Shown in pieces: positions 1 through 4,559 of a stretch of DNA of 5,162 nt; position 1 is the first letter of the stretch; each line of letters opens with the position of its first letter. The notes below the pieces were generated by a model that was not told the origin of the DNA, did no database searches, and worked only from the letters and a program-made list of their open reading frames with translations. This stretch comes from SAR324 cluster bacterium (GTDB taxonomy: Bacteria; SAR324; JACQKK01). The stretch covers positions 1 through 5,162 of the forward strand of contig JACZVE010000262.1 of the NCBI GenBank assembly GCA_022572825.1. Reading direction: 5' to 3'. The translations under genes and the position numbers were made by a program.

Positions 1-33
1 TCTACGAGGAATCGGTGTTCATCATGAATGAGT

Positions 34-47
34 GAATAGCACTATTC
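34..47. repeat. Short perfect inverted repeat in the intergenic region at the left edge
   Basis: The arms GAATAG and CTATTC are separated by CA. The site lies about 90 nt beyond the stop of the small minus-strand membrane gene. No T-tract follows on either strand, so it does not look like an intrinsic terminator. It could be a small operator or a chance dyad; nothing in the visible sequence decides this. Confidence 0.3.
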
Positions 48-137
48 TGTGAGATCCAACCGCAGGCAGCAGCAACGGTCGGACGGAAGCTGAGCGGCGC
101 CCCATAATTCGCGACCTCAGTGACGCCACGACCCGGC

Positions 138-260
138 TCATTCGCGGCCGTTCCTGTGGGCGCGCAGGCGCCCGGCGAGCTGCAGCCCCAGCGCGATCAG
201 CAGGGGCACACCCCAGTACACATAGGGGTCGTAGAACAGGTTGGCGAGCGCCTCCAGCAT
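138..260 (-). CDS. Small single-pass membrane protein (40 aa), coupled to the upstream methyltransferase
   Basis: I do not recognise a family. The 40-residue product starts MLEALANLFYDPYVYWG. It has one hydrophobic stretch at about residues 13-30 (YVYWGVPLLIALGLQLAG) followed by a basic, polar tail (RLRAHRNGRE), which suggests a one-helix inner-membrane protein with a positively charged cytoplasmic C-terminus. The ATG at 260-258 lies 2 nt after the methyltransferase stop codon (265-263), and a GAGG about 8 nt upstream of the ATG can serve as ribosome binding site. Together with the tight spacing this suggests translational coupling. A longer open frame continues upstream in the same phase through the methyltransferase gene, but it is a shadow; the internal ATG with its own Shine-Dalgarno is the sensible start. 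It may be an accessory subunit of the methyltransferase. Function is unknown and the gene is short, so confidence is moderate. Confidence 0.5.
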   Translation of the reverse strand: MLEALANLFYDPYVYWGVPLLIALGLQLAGRLRAHRNGRE

Positions 261-262
261 TC

Positions 263-949
263 TCAGATCCTCGCCCGCCAGGCCCGCCAGGGGAGCTTGG
301 GAAATAACGCACCCACCTCTCTGCGGTAGGCCAGGTACTGGCCGCCGAATATCCTCACCAGCCGTTTTTCCTCGTAATAGCCTCCGATCAGCATGTACGC
401 GGTGTACATGAGCAGATAGACGATGTTGTTCAGGGACGGACCGCTGGTGGCCAGGAACCAGAAACCGGCGGCCAGCATGGGATGCCGCAGCCACCCGTAG
501 ATGCCACGCACATCCAGGCGCTGGGTGCCGAACAGGGCCAGCGGGCGCGGCGCTGCCCGTCCCAGCAGGATCGTCAGCCCTCGCCACGCTTGAGTGAAGC
601 CCAGAAACTCCAGATAATCGCTCTGAATGAACGCCAGGTACGCCAGGACGACCGAGCCGAGATGGAGCACCAGCACGATCTGCCAGAGCCACTCGGGATA
701 ATCGAACAACCACACGTCATTAGCCGGATGGTGGAGCCAATGCAGCTTCGATATCCCGTAATAAAGGGCGAAGAAGCTGAGCGCGCAATAGATCAGGCGC
801 CAGAGATGGTCCACGAAGAAGGTGCCGGCGAGGCGAGCCAAGGCGTTTTTGCAGGGTTCGCGCGCCCCCAGCGAGTGCAGGAGTGCAAACGCGCTGAAAG
901 CCGCGATGGATTGCCAGTATTGGGGGAGAATCAGCAGAAGGTCCGTCAT
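263..949 (-). CDS. ICMT-family integral membrane methyltransferase, NnrU/MddA-like
   Basis: This is a predicted inner-membrane protein of 228 residues. Hydrophobic segments lie at about residues 13-27, 49-66, 87-107 and a longer pair at about 150-182. Family signatures are an early HSLGA in the first helix, QSDYLEFLGF at about 109-118, the core GIYGWLRHPM with R145-H146-P147, and a C-terminal YYEEKRL (E183, E184) followed by GGQYLAYRREV. The RHP and EE motifs bind S-adenosylmethionine in the isoprenylcysteine carboxyl methyltransferase superfamily. The overall layout most resembles NnrU and MddA (methanethiol S-methyltransferase) proteins, so the substrate may be a small thiol or lipid-like molecule; this cannot be fixed from sequence. 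I chose the ATG at 949. An in-frame TTG at 973 would add eight residues (MPVRVFAA) and has an AGGG only 4 nt upstream, so it remains possible. The gene is followed 2 nt later by a small membrane protein gene. Confidence 0.85.
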   Translation of the reverse strand: MTDLLLILPQYWQSIAAFSAFALLHSLGAREPCKNALARLAGTFFVDHLWRLIYCALSFFALYYGISKLHWLHHPANDVWLFDYPEWLWQIVLVLHLGSVVLAYLAFIQSDYLEFLGFTQAWRGLTILLGRAAPRPLALFGTQRLDVRGIYGWLRHPMLAAGFWFLATSGPSLNNIVYLLMYTAYMLIGGYYEEKRLVRIFGGQYLAYRREVGALFPKLPWRAWRARI

Positions 950-1243
950 AGCGGCGAAAACCCGTACCGGCAATCAACCCTGCCCGCCCGACGGGACATC
1001 AGGCTGACGGGGAGTGCGGCACACAATGCCTGCCAGCCTGTTACCACTCTGTTCGATCGAACCGCGCATGGACGCGGTTAAACACGGATAGAAATAAGTG
1101 CCTATACGGTTAACCCCGCCCACAAGGCCAAGTGAGCGCACGCCATTGGTTGGTCAATTGCCGTTTGTCCTCGCCCCTGCCTGACCGCTCCCAACCACGT
1201 TCGGGCTTGATGGCATGCGGGGCCTCGCTGTGCCAAGGAGTGG
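950..1243. other. Intergenic region between the TPR gene and the methyltransferase gene
   Basis: This stretch of about 290 nt has no convincing gene. It holds two adjoining dyads at 1051-1079 (listed separately) and an 8-bp palindrome GGTTAACC near 1108-1115. No good -35/-10 pair for the methyltransferase stands out; TTAACC, 17 nt, TATCCG on the minus strand is a poor match. No GC hairpin with a T-tract was seen downstream of the TPR gene. Open frames crossing it on either strand lack ribosome binding sites and protein-like composition. Confidence 0.5.
1051..1079. repeat. Two overlapping dyads upstream of the methyltransferase gene
   Basis: Positions 1051-1062 read GTTCGATCGAAC, a perfect 12-bp palindrome. 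Sharing its last three bases is an inverted repeat with 7-bp arms, AACCGCG (1060-1066) and CGCGGTT (1073-1079), separated by 6 nt. The sites lie about 100-130 nt upstream of the methyltransferase ATG on the minus strand. Neither is followed by a T-tract, so a regulatory protein site or a leader RNA hairpin fits better than an intrinsic terminator. Because the two dyads share bases, only one could form as RNA at a time. Confidence 0.45.
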
Positions 1244-1717
1244 TCAGCCCTGTTGTTTGGCCTCGTACTGGCGGACCGCCGCCTTGAGGTCATCGTACTC
1301 TTCGCATCCCAGCCAGCAGATATCGTCCAGCTTCGCCAGGTGCTCCTTGGCCTTGGCGAGGTCGTTCCGCATCAGATACAGCTCGCCGATGTACTCATGG
1401 GCGCCCTTGTGCTTGGGGTCGATTTGCAGGGCCATTCGGTAATTGTCCATTGCCGCCTGCAGGTTGCCCAGCTTGCGGTGACTGAAGCCGAGATAGTTGT
1501 AAGCATCCGCGCTGTTGCGGTCGCGCGCCACTTCCCGCTCCAGCAGCGGAATGGCGGTGCGATAGTGGCCGGCCTTCACCGCTTTGACCGCTCGCGTGTA
1601 ATCGGTTTGCGGTCTCCGGCTGCTGCTGGAGCTGCCGGCGGAAAAGACCGGCGCCGCCAGGATTGCCAGACTGACCAGCACGATGCCGACGAGGCCGGTC
1701 GTTCTTGCCATGCTCAT
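1244..1717 (-). CDS. Exported tetratricopeptide repeat (TPR) protein
   Basis: The 157-residue product begins with a signal peptide: basic N-terminus, hydrophobic core LVGIVLVSLAILAAP, and a probable cleavage after A27 (VFSA/GSS). A serine-rich linker (S29-S33) follows. TPR units run at about 38-70 (AVKAGHYRTAIPLLEREV), 70-103 (AYNYLGFSHRKLGNLQAAMDNYRMALQIDP) and 105-135 (AHEYIGELYLMRNDLAKAKEHL), with the canonical G/Y/A/P pattern clearest in the second. The C-terminus carries CWLGCEEYDDLKAAV with C134 and C138, a tail I recall from other small proteobacterial TPR proteins. The TPR array implies a periplasmic protein-protein scaffold; its partner is unknown. Three ATGs lie close together (1723, 1717, 1711). 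I chose 1717 because AGGA sits 5 nt upstream, whereas it abuts the 1723 ATG. A candidate promoter lies at 1836-1864. Confidence 0.88.
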   Translation of the reverse strand: MSMARTTGLVGIVLVSLAILAAPVFSAGSSSSSRRPQTDYTRAVKAVKAGHYRTAIPLLEREVARDRNSADAYNYLGFSHRKLGNLQAAMDNYRMALQIDPKHKGAHEYIGELYLMRNDLAKAKEHLAKLDDICWLGCEEYDDLKAAVRQYEAKQQG

Positions 1718-1835
1718 AATCATCCTGTGCTCAGGGTGAGTCGACGGTGAGAACAGCCCCGCCCGCGACGTCCTGCCAGGGAAATGGGAAGTTCCTCTCC
1801 GTCGCCAAGGCCGCTGCTCCGATACTGCTTCCCAG

Positions 1836-1864
1836 CATATAATTCACAGCCGGGAAAATGTCGA
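1836..1864 (-). promoter_or_regulatory. Candidate sigma70 promoter for the TPR gene
   Basis: On the minus strand, TCGACA (1864-1859, five of six matches to TTGACA) is followed after exactly 17 nt by TATATG (1841-1836, four of six to TATAAT). Transcription would begin near 1829, leaving a leader of roughly 110 nt before the ATG at 1717. A perfect hairpin/dyad lies about 40 bp upstream of the -35. The match is fair and was found by eye. Confidence 0.4.
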
Positions 1865-1903
1865 GAGATCCCCATGGGTGCGAGCAGCGGCAAAGGACGT
1901 CCA

Positions 1904-1926
1904 GGGAGGTGACGCAGTCACCTCCC
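1904..1926. repeat. Perfect 10-bp inverted repeat with a 3-nt centre
   Basis: The arms are GGGAGGTGAC (1904-1913) and GTCACCTCCC (1917-1926), separated by GCA. As RNA this would be a very stable hairpin with a triloop. Neither strand has a T-tract after it, so it is not a textbook intrinsic terminator. It sits about 215 nt past the stop of the four-cysteine protein gene and about 40 bp upstream of the predicted TPR promoter. It could be a 3' processing or Rho-associated hairpin of the upstream transcript, or an operator for the TPR gene. Confidence 0.6.
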
Positions 1927-2141
1927 ATCCATGCCATTTGCCGTTCAGGTGCTCCATAGTCCGCTGATTGGCGCCTGGGGCATCACAACTTGGAGTGGGC
2001 TGGCAAATGCGCTCAGAATCGCGAATTGCAACGAAATAGGGGCGCAGAAACGCGGCCCGGCTCTGTCAGAGGCCAAATCCGCGATCAGCGTGTGGCGTAC
2101 GTCGGCGCATGGGGTACCCGAATCACTCTGACACGATAATT

Positions 2142-2627
2142 TCAGTCACACCCGGTAAACCTGGGCCGGATTGCGGAGAATGCCTGGCCAAGTCTAGCCT
2201 GGAAATCCTCCCAATCGGATTCGAGACGAATAAGCATGCCGGTCCGGAATATTCCACAGGATTCCACGTCCAAGCGGGTGTTCAGCAAGAGTTCCCTGGT
2301 TCTGATCTTGCGATCCTTTGCCATGAACGATTCCCATCTGTTTCCGTAAAGTCGCTGGAAGAGTTTTTCCCGCGTCGTTGTGTACCGGGTGATATGAGCA
2401 TCGAATTTGTCCATGAATCGTCGATGCATGCTGGACAGGGATTCGCCGGTAAAATCCGCGCCTTCTCTTAACAGTGCGTCGCAGTGGACCGCATAGAAGC
2501 CCTGCTTGAACAGTATTCCCGCGGCTACTTCCGCCATGAGTTCTTCATCGCCGATGCATTTTGGATTCGCCACTGCAAGAGGCGCCGCGAGGAAAAGCAG
2601 CATTGCCAGGAGGAAATCCCTCGCCAT
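2142..2627 (-). CDS. Small exported protein with four cysteines, unknown function
   Basis: I do not recognise a family. The 161-residue product begins with a clear Sec signal peptide (MARDFLLAMLLFLAAPLAVA, probable cleavage after A20). The mature part of about 141 residues is mostly helical in character and rich in Arg, Glu and aromatic residues. It carries exactly four cysteines, C24, C49, C124 and C160: two near each end, consistent with two periplasmic disulfides. C24 is not in a lipobox (VANPKC), so it is probably soluble rather than a lipoprotein. The start is set by the signal peptide; the upstream sequence shows only a weak GAG about 8 nt before the ATG. The gene is monocistronic by spacing: 274 nt from the PilZ gene upstream and over 400 nt from the TPR gene downstream. 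Confidence 0.75.
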   Translation of the reverse strand: MARDFLLAMLLFLAAPLAVANPKCIGDEELMAEVAAGILFKQGFYAVHCDALLREGADFTGESLSSMHRRFMDKFDAHITRYTTTREKLFQRLYGNRWESFMAKDRKIRTRELLLNTRLDVESCGIFRTGMLIRLESDWEDFQARLGQAFSAIRPRFTGCD

Positions 2628-2840
2628 CGGATGCTCGCATTGAGTGTCCCGACCTTGGCTGCCGGGTCGTCGGGTTGCCCGTTATTCCTTCACGTGGGGC
2701 GGGGGAGGCATCGCAAAAAGGTCGGATACCGTTCGCGTGTCGGCTTCCCGCCGCCAATCTGCGTCCTCGGAGGCAGGGGCTGCTTGAGCGGCCAACGGTG
2801 TCGCGCGGGGAGGGGCATGTGACGGGCCACCAGATACCGA

Positions 2841-2881
2841 GGCGATCTCGCCCATTATGTTTGAATAACGCTACTCTTCAA
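2841..2881 (-). promoter_or_regulatory. Candidate sigma70 promoter with a dyad at the predicted start site
   Basis: On the minus strand TTGAAG (2881-2876) is followed after 16 nt by CATAAT (2859-2854, five of six to the -10 consensus). The inverted repeat GGCGA-TC-TCGCC (2841-2852) lies immediately downstream of the -10, across the expected transcription start, where a repressor could block initiation. It would drive the four-cysteine protein gene through a GC-rich leader of about 220 nt (2628-2847). The long leader makes a second, closer promoter possible, but I found none that matches well. Confidence 0.35.
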
Positions 2882-2900
2882 GAACACGGCTTCCTATCCG

Positions 2901-3293
2901 CTACATATCGATAACCGTCAGCAGTTTGGGCAGATCGAGTTCCGCCTCGACGAATTTGGCACGTATGCTATAGCGGATTTCCAGGAGGTCTGCATCGTAT
3001 TCCTGCATTTCGCATGCGACCACCTCGGATTCGAGGGAGAATACGGCGCCGATATTCAAGGTCAGCCTGGTTCCGCGCTCAAACCGGTAATTGGAGTAAA
3101 AAGTGACTCCGGAACGGGAAATGTCAATAACGGACACCCTCAACCTGACATCGATCAGCAGTTCGGGGCGATCGAACTTGAATCGCGGGTGTCCACGCCG
3201 CTCCTCGCCTTCTTCGGCGACATCTATTTTCCCCGAGCGCTCCCCTTGCTCCACCAATGCCTCATATATCTTCCTATCATCCGATTCCGCCAT
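2901..3293 (-). CDS. PilZ domain protein, predicted cyclic-di-GMP receptor
   Basis: This is a soluble 130-residue protein. An acidic, helical N-terminal segment (residues 1-31) leads into a single PilZ domain. Both c-di-GMP signatures are present: RxxxR as R33-GHP-R37, and DxSxxG as D57-I-S59-RS-G62, followed by the beta-strand pattern VTFYSNYRFERGTRLTLNIG typical of the family. With all key residues intact, it is likely to bind c-di-GMP and act as a stand-alone adaptor for motility, exopolysaccharide or surface functions; the target is not shown by its neighbours. I chose the ATG at 3293 because AAGGGG lies 6 nt upstream. A frame extending upstream to 3377 would add 28 residues (MRIWGEG...) that are unlike the PilZ family and would put this good ribosome binding site inside the gene. 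The gene diverges from the DUF6502 operon. Confidence 0.9.
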   Translation of the reverse strand: MAESDDRKIYEALVEQGERSGKIDVAEEGEERRGHPRFKFDRPELLIDVRLRVSVIDISRSGVTFYSNYRFERGTRLTLNIGAVFSLESEVVACEMQEYDADLLEIRYSIRAKFVEAELDLPKLLTVIDM

Positions 3294-3666
3294 CGCACGC
3301 CCCTTAGCCTGCCGCAAGTCATTGAACCACATCGAATTTTGGTTCACCGGGAAAATCCCTTCACCCCATATCCGCACCGCTCCCCATGCGATTGTGCGGG
3401 CCGCATGGCCCTAACCGGACGGCCCGCTGCAAACTCCCCTGGTCATAACACCTAAATAGCGAAATTTCGAACAAACTCCCTGGCGGGGCAGGTGATCTTC
3501 GCCGTTCATCTAAGGGGAAACCGCTCCAGGGATAGCCAGGAGCCGTGGCCAGGTAATCCCGGTCAATCGGGCCGGAAGCGCAGGGAAGCGTTCGCCACGC
3601 CGTTGCGCATCCTGGCTCGCGGACCCGCCTGAGCCGGCCCATTTCGGGTGCAATCGGCCGCGCTGA
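3294..3666. other. Divergent intergenic region between the PilZ gene and the DUF6502 promoter
   Basis: There is no supportable gene here. On the PilZ side it contains competing inverted repeats at 3396-3427, the 10-bp palindrome CGAAATTTCG (3460-3469) and the 9-bp direct repeat CAAACTCCC at 3430-3438 and 3472-3480. The only promoter-like pair found for PilZ (TTGTTC, 18 nt, TGTTAT on the minus strand near 3474-3445) is weak. From 3490 to 3645 I see nothing. GCAATC (3650-3655) and GATTGC (3665-3670) form a further 6-bp inverted repeat running into the DUF6502 promoter region. Confidence 0.5.
3396..3427 (-). repeat. Mutually exclusive inverted repeats in the PilZ upstream region
   Basis: GCGGGCC (3396-3402) can pair with GGCCCGC (3421-3427), and its inner part GGGCC (3398-3402) can pair instead with GGCCC (3407-3411) across a 4-nt loop. 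If this region is in the PilZ leader, two alternative hairpins could form. No T-tract follows either, and the sequence is GC-rich enough that chance pairing is possible. Confidence 0.3.
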
Positions 3667-3680
3667 TTGCGGGACCGCAA
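3667..3680. promoter_or_regulatory. Inverted repeat just upstream of the DUF6502 -35 element
   Basis: TTGCGG (3667-3672) and CCGCAA (3675-3680) form a perfect dyad around GA. It is followed by an A-tract and ends 7 nt before the -35 hexamer. Its centre is 39 bp from that of the palindrome over the -10. The position suits an activator site or a second repressor site. Confidence 0.4.
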
Positions 3681-3687
3681 AAAACAT

Positions 3688-3716
3688 TTGACGGACACAC
3701 AATTTGGGAATATATT
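3688..3716 (+). promoter_or_regulatory. Strong sigma70-type promoter of the DUF6502-DUF5666 operon
   Basis: TTGACG (3688-3693, five of six to consensus) and TATATT (3711-3716, five of six) are separated by the ideal 17 nt (3694-3710). The expected start site is about 3722-3724, that is at or within two bases of the A of the predicted ATG. The mRNA would then be leaderless or nearly so, which agrees with the absence of a Shine-Dalgarno next to this start codon. Confidence 0.65.
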
Positions 3717-3723
3717 CCCAAAT
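3702..3723. promoter_or_regulatory. Perfect 22-bp palindrome covering the -10: probable operator
   Basis: The left half is ATTTGGGAATA and the right half is its exact reverse complement, with no spacer; the dyad centre lies between 3712 and 3713. It contains the whole -10 hexamer and ends directly before the ATG at 3724. As the predicted start site is at its right edge, it would not be transcribed as a hairpin and should act as DNA. A dimeric repressor bound here would occlude RNA polymerase. The adjacent product, which looks DNA-binding, is the obvious candidate ligand (autoregulation), but this is inference. Confidence 0.6.
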
Positions 3724-4557
3724 ATGGATTCAGCGATCAGCGATGCCGTTCAATCCTGCGTGGCCCGCCTGCTTACGCCACTGGTGCGGGTACTGCTCCG
3801 CTACGGGATTCCCTTCGGCGTGTTCATGGATGTAGCGAAACGCATCTACGTGGATGCGGCCATGGAAGAATTTGCCATTCCCGGCAGAAAATCGTCGATT
3901 TCGAGGGCATCCGTGATCACGGGCCTTTCCCGCAAGGAAATCTCGCGCGTAAAGCGCCTCCCGAGCCTGGCGGAAGACAGGTTGCAGGACAGCTACAATC
4001 GCGCAACGCGCGTCATCAGTGGCTGGGTTCGGGATCCGGCGTTCGCGGACGCACGGGGAGAGCCGGCGGCATTGCCCCTGGAAGGGGCCGAAAAAAGCTT
4101 CTCCCGCCTCGTCAGAACCTACAGCGGGGACGTGCCCGCGCGGGCAATACTCGACGAGCTGTTGCGGGTCGGCGCCGTGGAGCGACTGGAGAACGGGGAA
4201 ATACGCCTGCGCTCGCGCGCGTATATTCCCAGCGAAGGGGAGGAGGAGAAAATCAGCATCCTGGGGAACGACGTTGCAGACCTGATCAGCACCATCGACC
4301 ACAACCTGCAATCACCAGAGAGCGATTCGCTTTTTCAACTCAAGGTCTCCTATGACAACCTGCCCCGCGAACCCCTCAAAGAATTCCGCTCCCTTTCGTC
4401 CAATCAGGCATTAGAGCTGCTGGAGCGCTTCGACAAGGAGCTATCCAGCCTCGATCGTGATGTAAATCCGGCATCGGAAGGTACCGGCAGGGTTCGGGCC
4501 GGAATCTCGATTTATTACTTCGAGGAAGAGATTCCGGATCAAGGGAAGGAGGACTAG
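3724..4557 (+). CDS. DUF6502 family protein, predicted winged-helix DNA-binding regulator
   Basis: The 277-residue product matches my recollection of the DUF6502 family of proteobacteria. The N-terminal part (about residues 10-78) reads LLTPLVRVLLRYGIPFGVFMDVAKRIYV, then EEFAIPGRKSSISRASVITGLSRKEISRVKRL. This has a helix-turn-helix look (SRASVITGLSRKEISRV as the turn and recognition helix), and the GRK...S..SV.TGL.RKE pattern is the family hallmark. A second winged-helix-like unit spans about 125-170 (AILDELLRVGAVERLENGEIRLRSRAYIP). The C-terminal third is helical and acidic, ending ISIYYFEEEIPDQGKED. I see no signal peptide or membrane segment, so it is cytosolic. I chose the ATG at 3724, one base after the operator palindrome; an in-frame TTG at 3667 would read through the promoter and adds nothing family-like. 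The gene is followed 2 nt after its stop by the DUF5666 lipoprotein gene. Biochemical function is not known to me. Confidence 0.85.
   Translation: MDSAISDAVQSCVARLLTPLVRVLLRYGIPFGVFMDVAKRIYVDAAMEEFAIPGRKSSISRASVITGLSRKEISRVKRLPSLAEDRLQDSYNRATRVISGWVRDPAFADARGEPAALPLEGAEKSFSRLVRTYSGDVPARAILDELLRVGAVERLENGEIRLRSRAYIPSEGEEEKISILGNDVADLISTIDHNLQSPESDSLFQLKVSYDNLPREPLKEFRSLSSNQALELLERFDKELSSLDRDVNPASEGTGRVRAGISIYYFEEEIPDQGKED
4546..4552 (+). promoter_or_regulatory. Consensus Shine-Dalgarno of the lipoprotein gene
   Basis: AAGGAGG lies 7 nt before the ATG at 4560 and inside the last codons of the DUF6502 gene. The perfect match contrasts with the leaderless-looking upstream gene and fixes the start of the lipoprotein. 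It suggests the second gene is translated more strongly than the first. Confidence 0.8.
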
Positions 4558-4559
4558 GC

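Larger units (their letters stand above)
1737..2141. other. Intergenic region between the TPR gene and the four-cysteine protein gene
   Basis: About 400 nt with no supportable gene. It contains the TPR promoter candidate (1836-1864), the palindrome CCCATGGG (1871-1878), GGACGTCC (1895-1902) and the strong dyad at 1904-1926. From 1927 to 2141, the stretch just downstream of the four-cysteine protein gene, I see only a short inverted repeat CTCTG-T-CAGAG near 2063-2073. A 66-codon plus-strand frame starting at 1931 has no ribosome binding site and no recognisable features, so I do not call it. Confidence 0.5.

Noticed and set aside
3..35. Possible C-terminal tail of a plus-strand gene entering from the left edge (YEESVFIMNE then stop)
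   Set aside because: Only ten codons are visible and the other frames also close quickly, so there is not enough to support a gene call.
158..173. GC-only inverted repeat GGGCGC-GCAG-GCGCCC as a terminator
   Set aside because: It lies inside the small membrane protein gene and no T-tract follows on either strand.
482..1081. Long plus-strand open frame of 199 codons
   Set aside because: It runs antisense through the methyltransferase gene, has low-complexity Gln/Arg/Glu composition and no family features; it is a shadow of GC-rich coding.
1253..1750. Plus-strand open frame of 165 codons
   Set aside because: It is antisense to the TPR gene, whose signal peptide and TPR motifs are unambiguous.
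1931..2131. Plus-strand 66-codon frame in the gap after the hairpin
   Set aside because: No ribosome binding site, no recognisable domain and ordinary intergenic composition.
3361..3702. Minus-strand 113-codon frame upstream of the PilZ gene
   Set aside because: It crosses the DUF6502 promoter and palindrome, and its Pro/Arg/Cys-rich translation has no protein-like pattern.
3730..4311. Minus-strand 193-codon frame opposite the DUF6502 gene
   Set aside because: Antisense shadow; the plus frame carries the family motifs, promoter and coupling to the lipoprotein gene.
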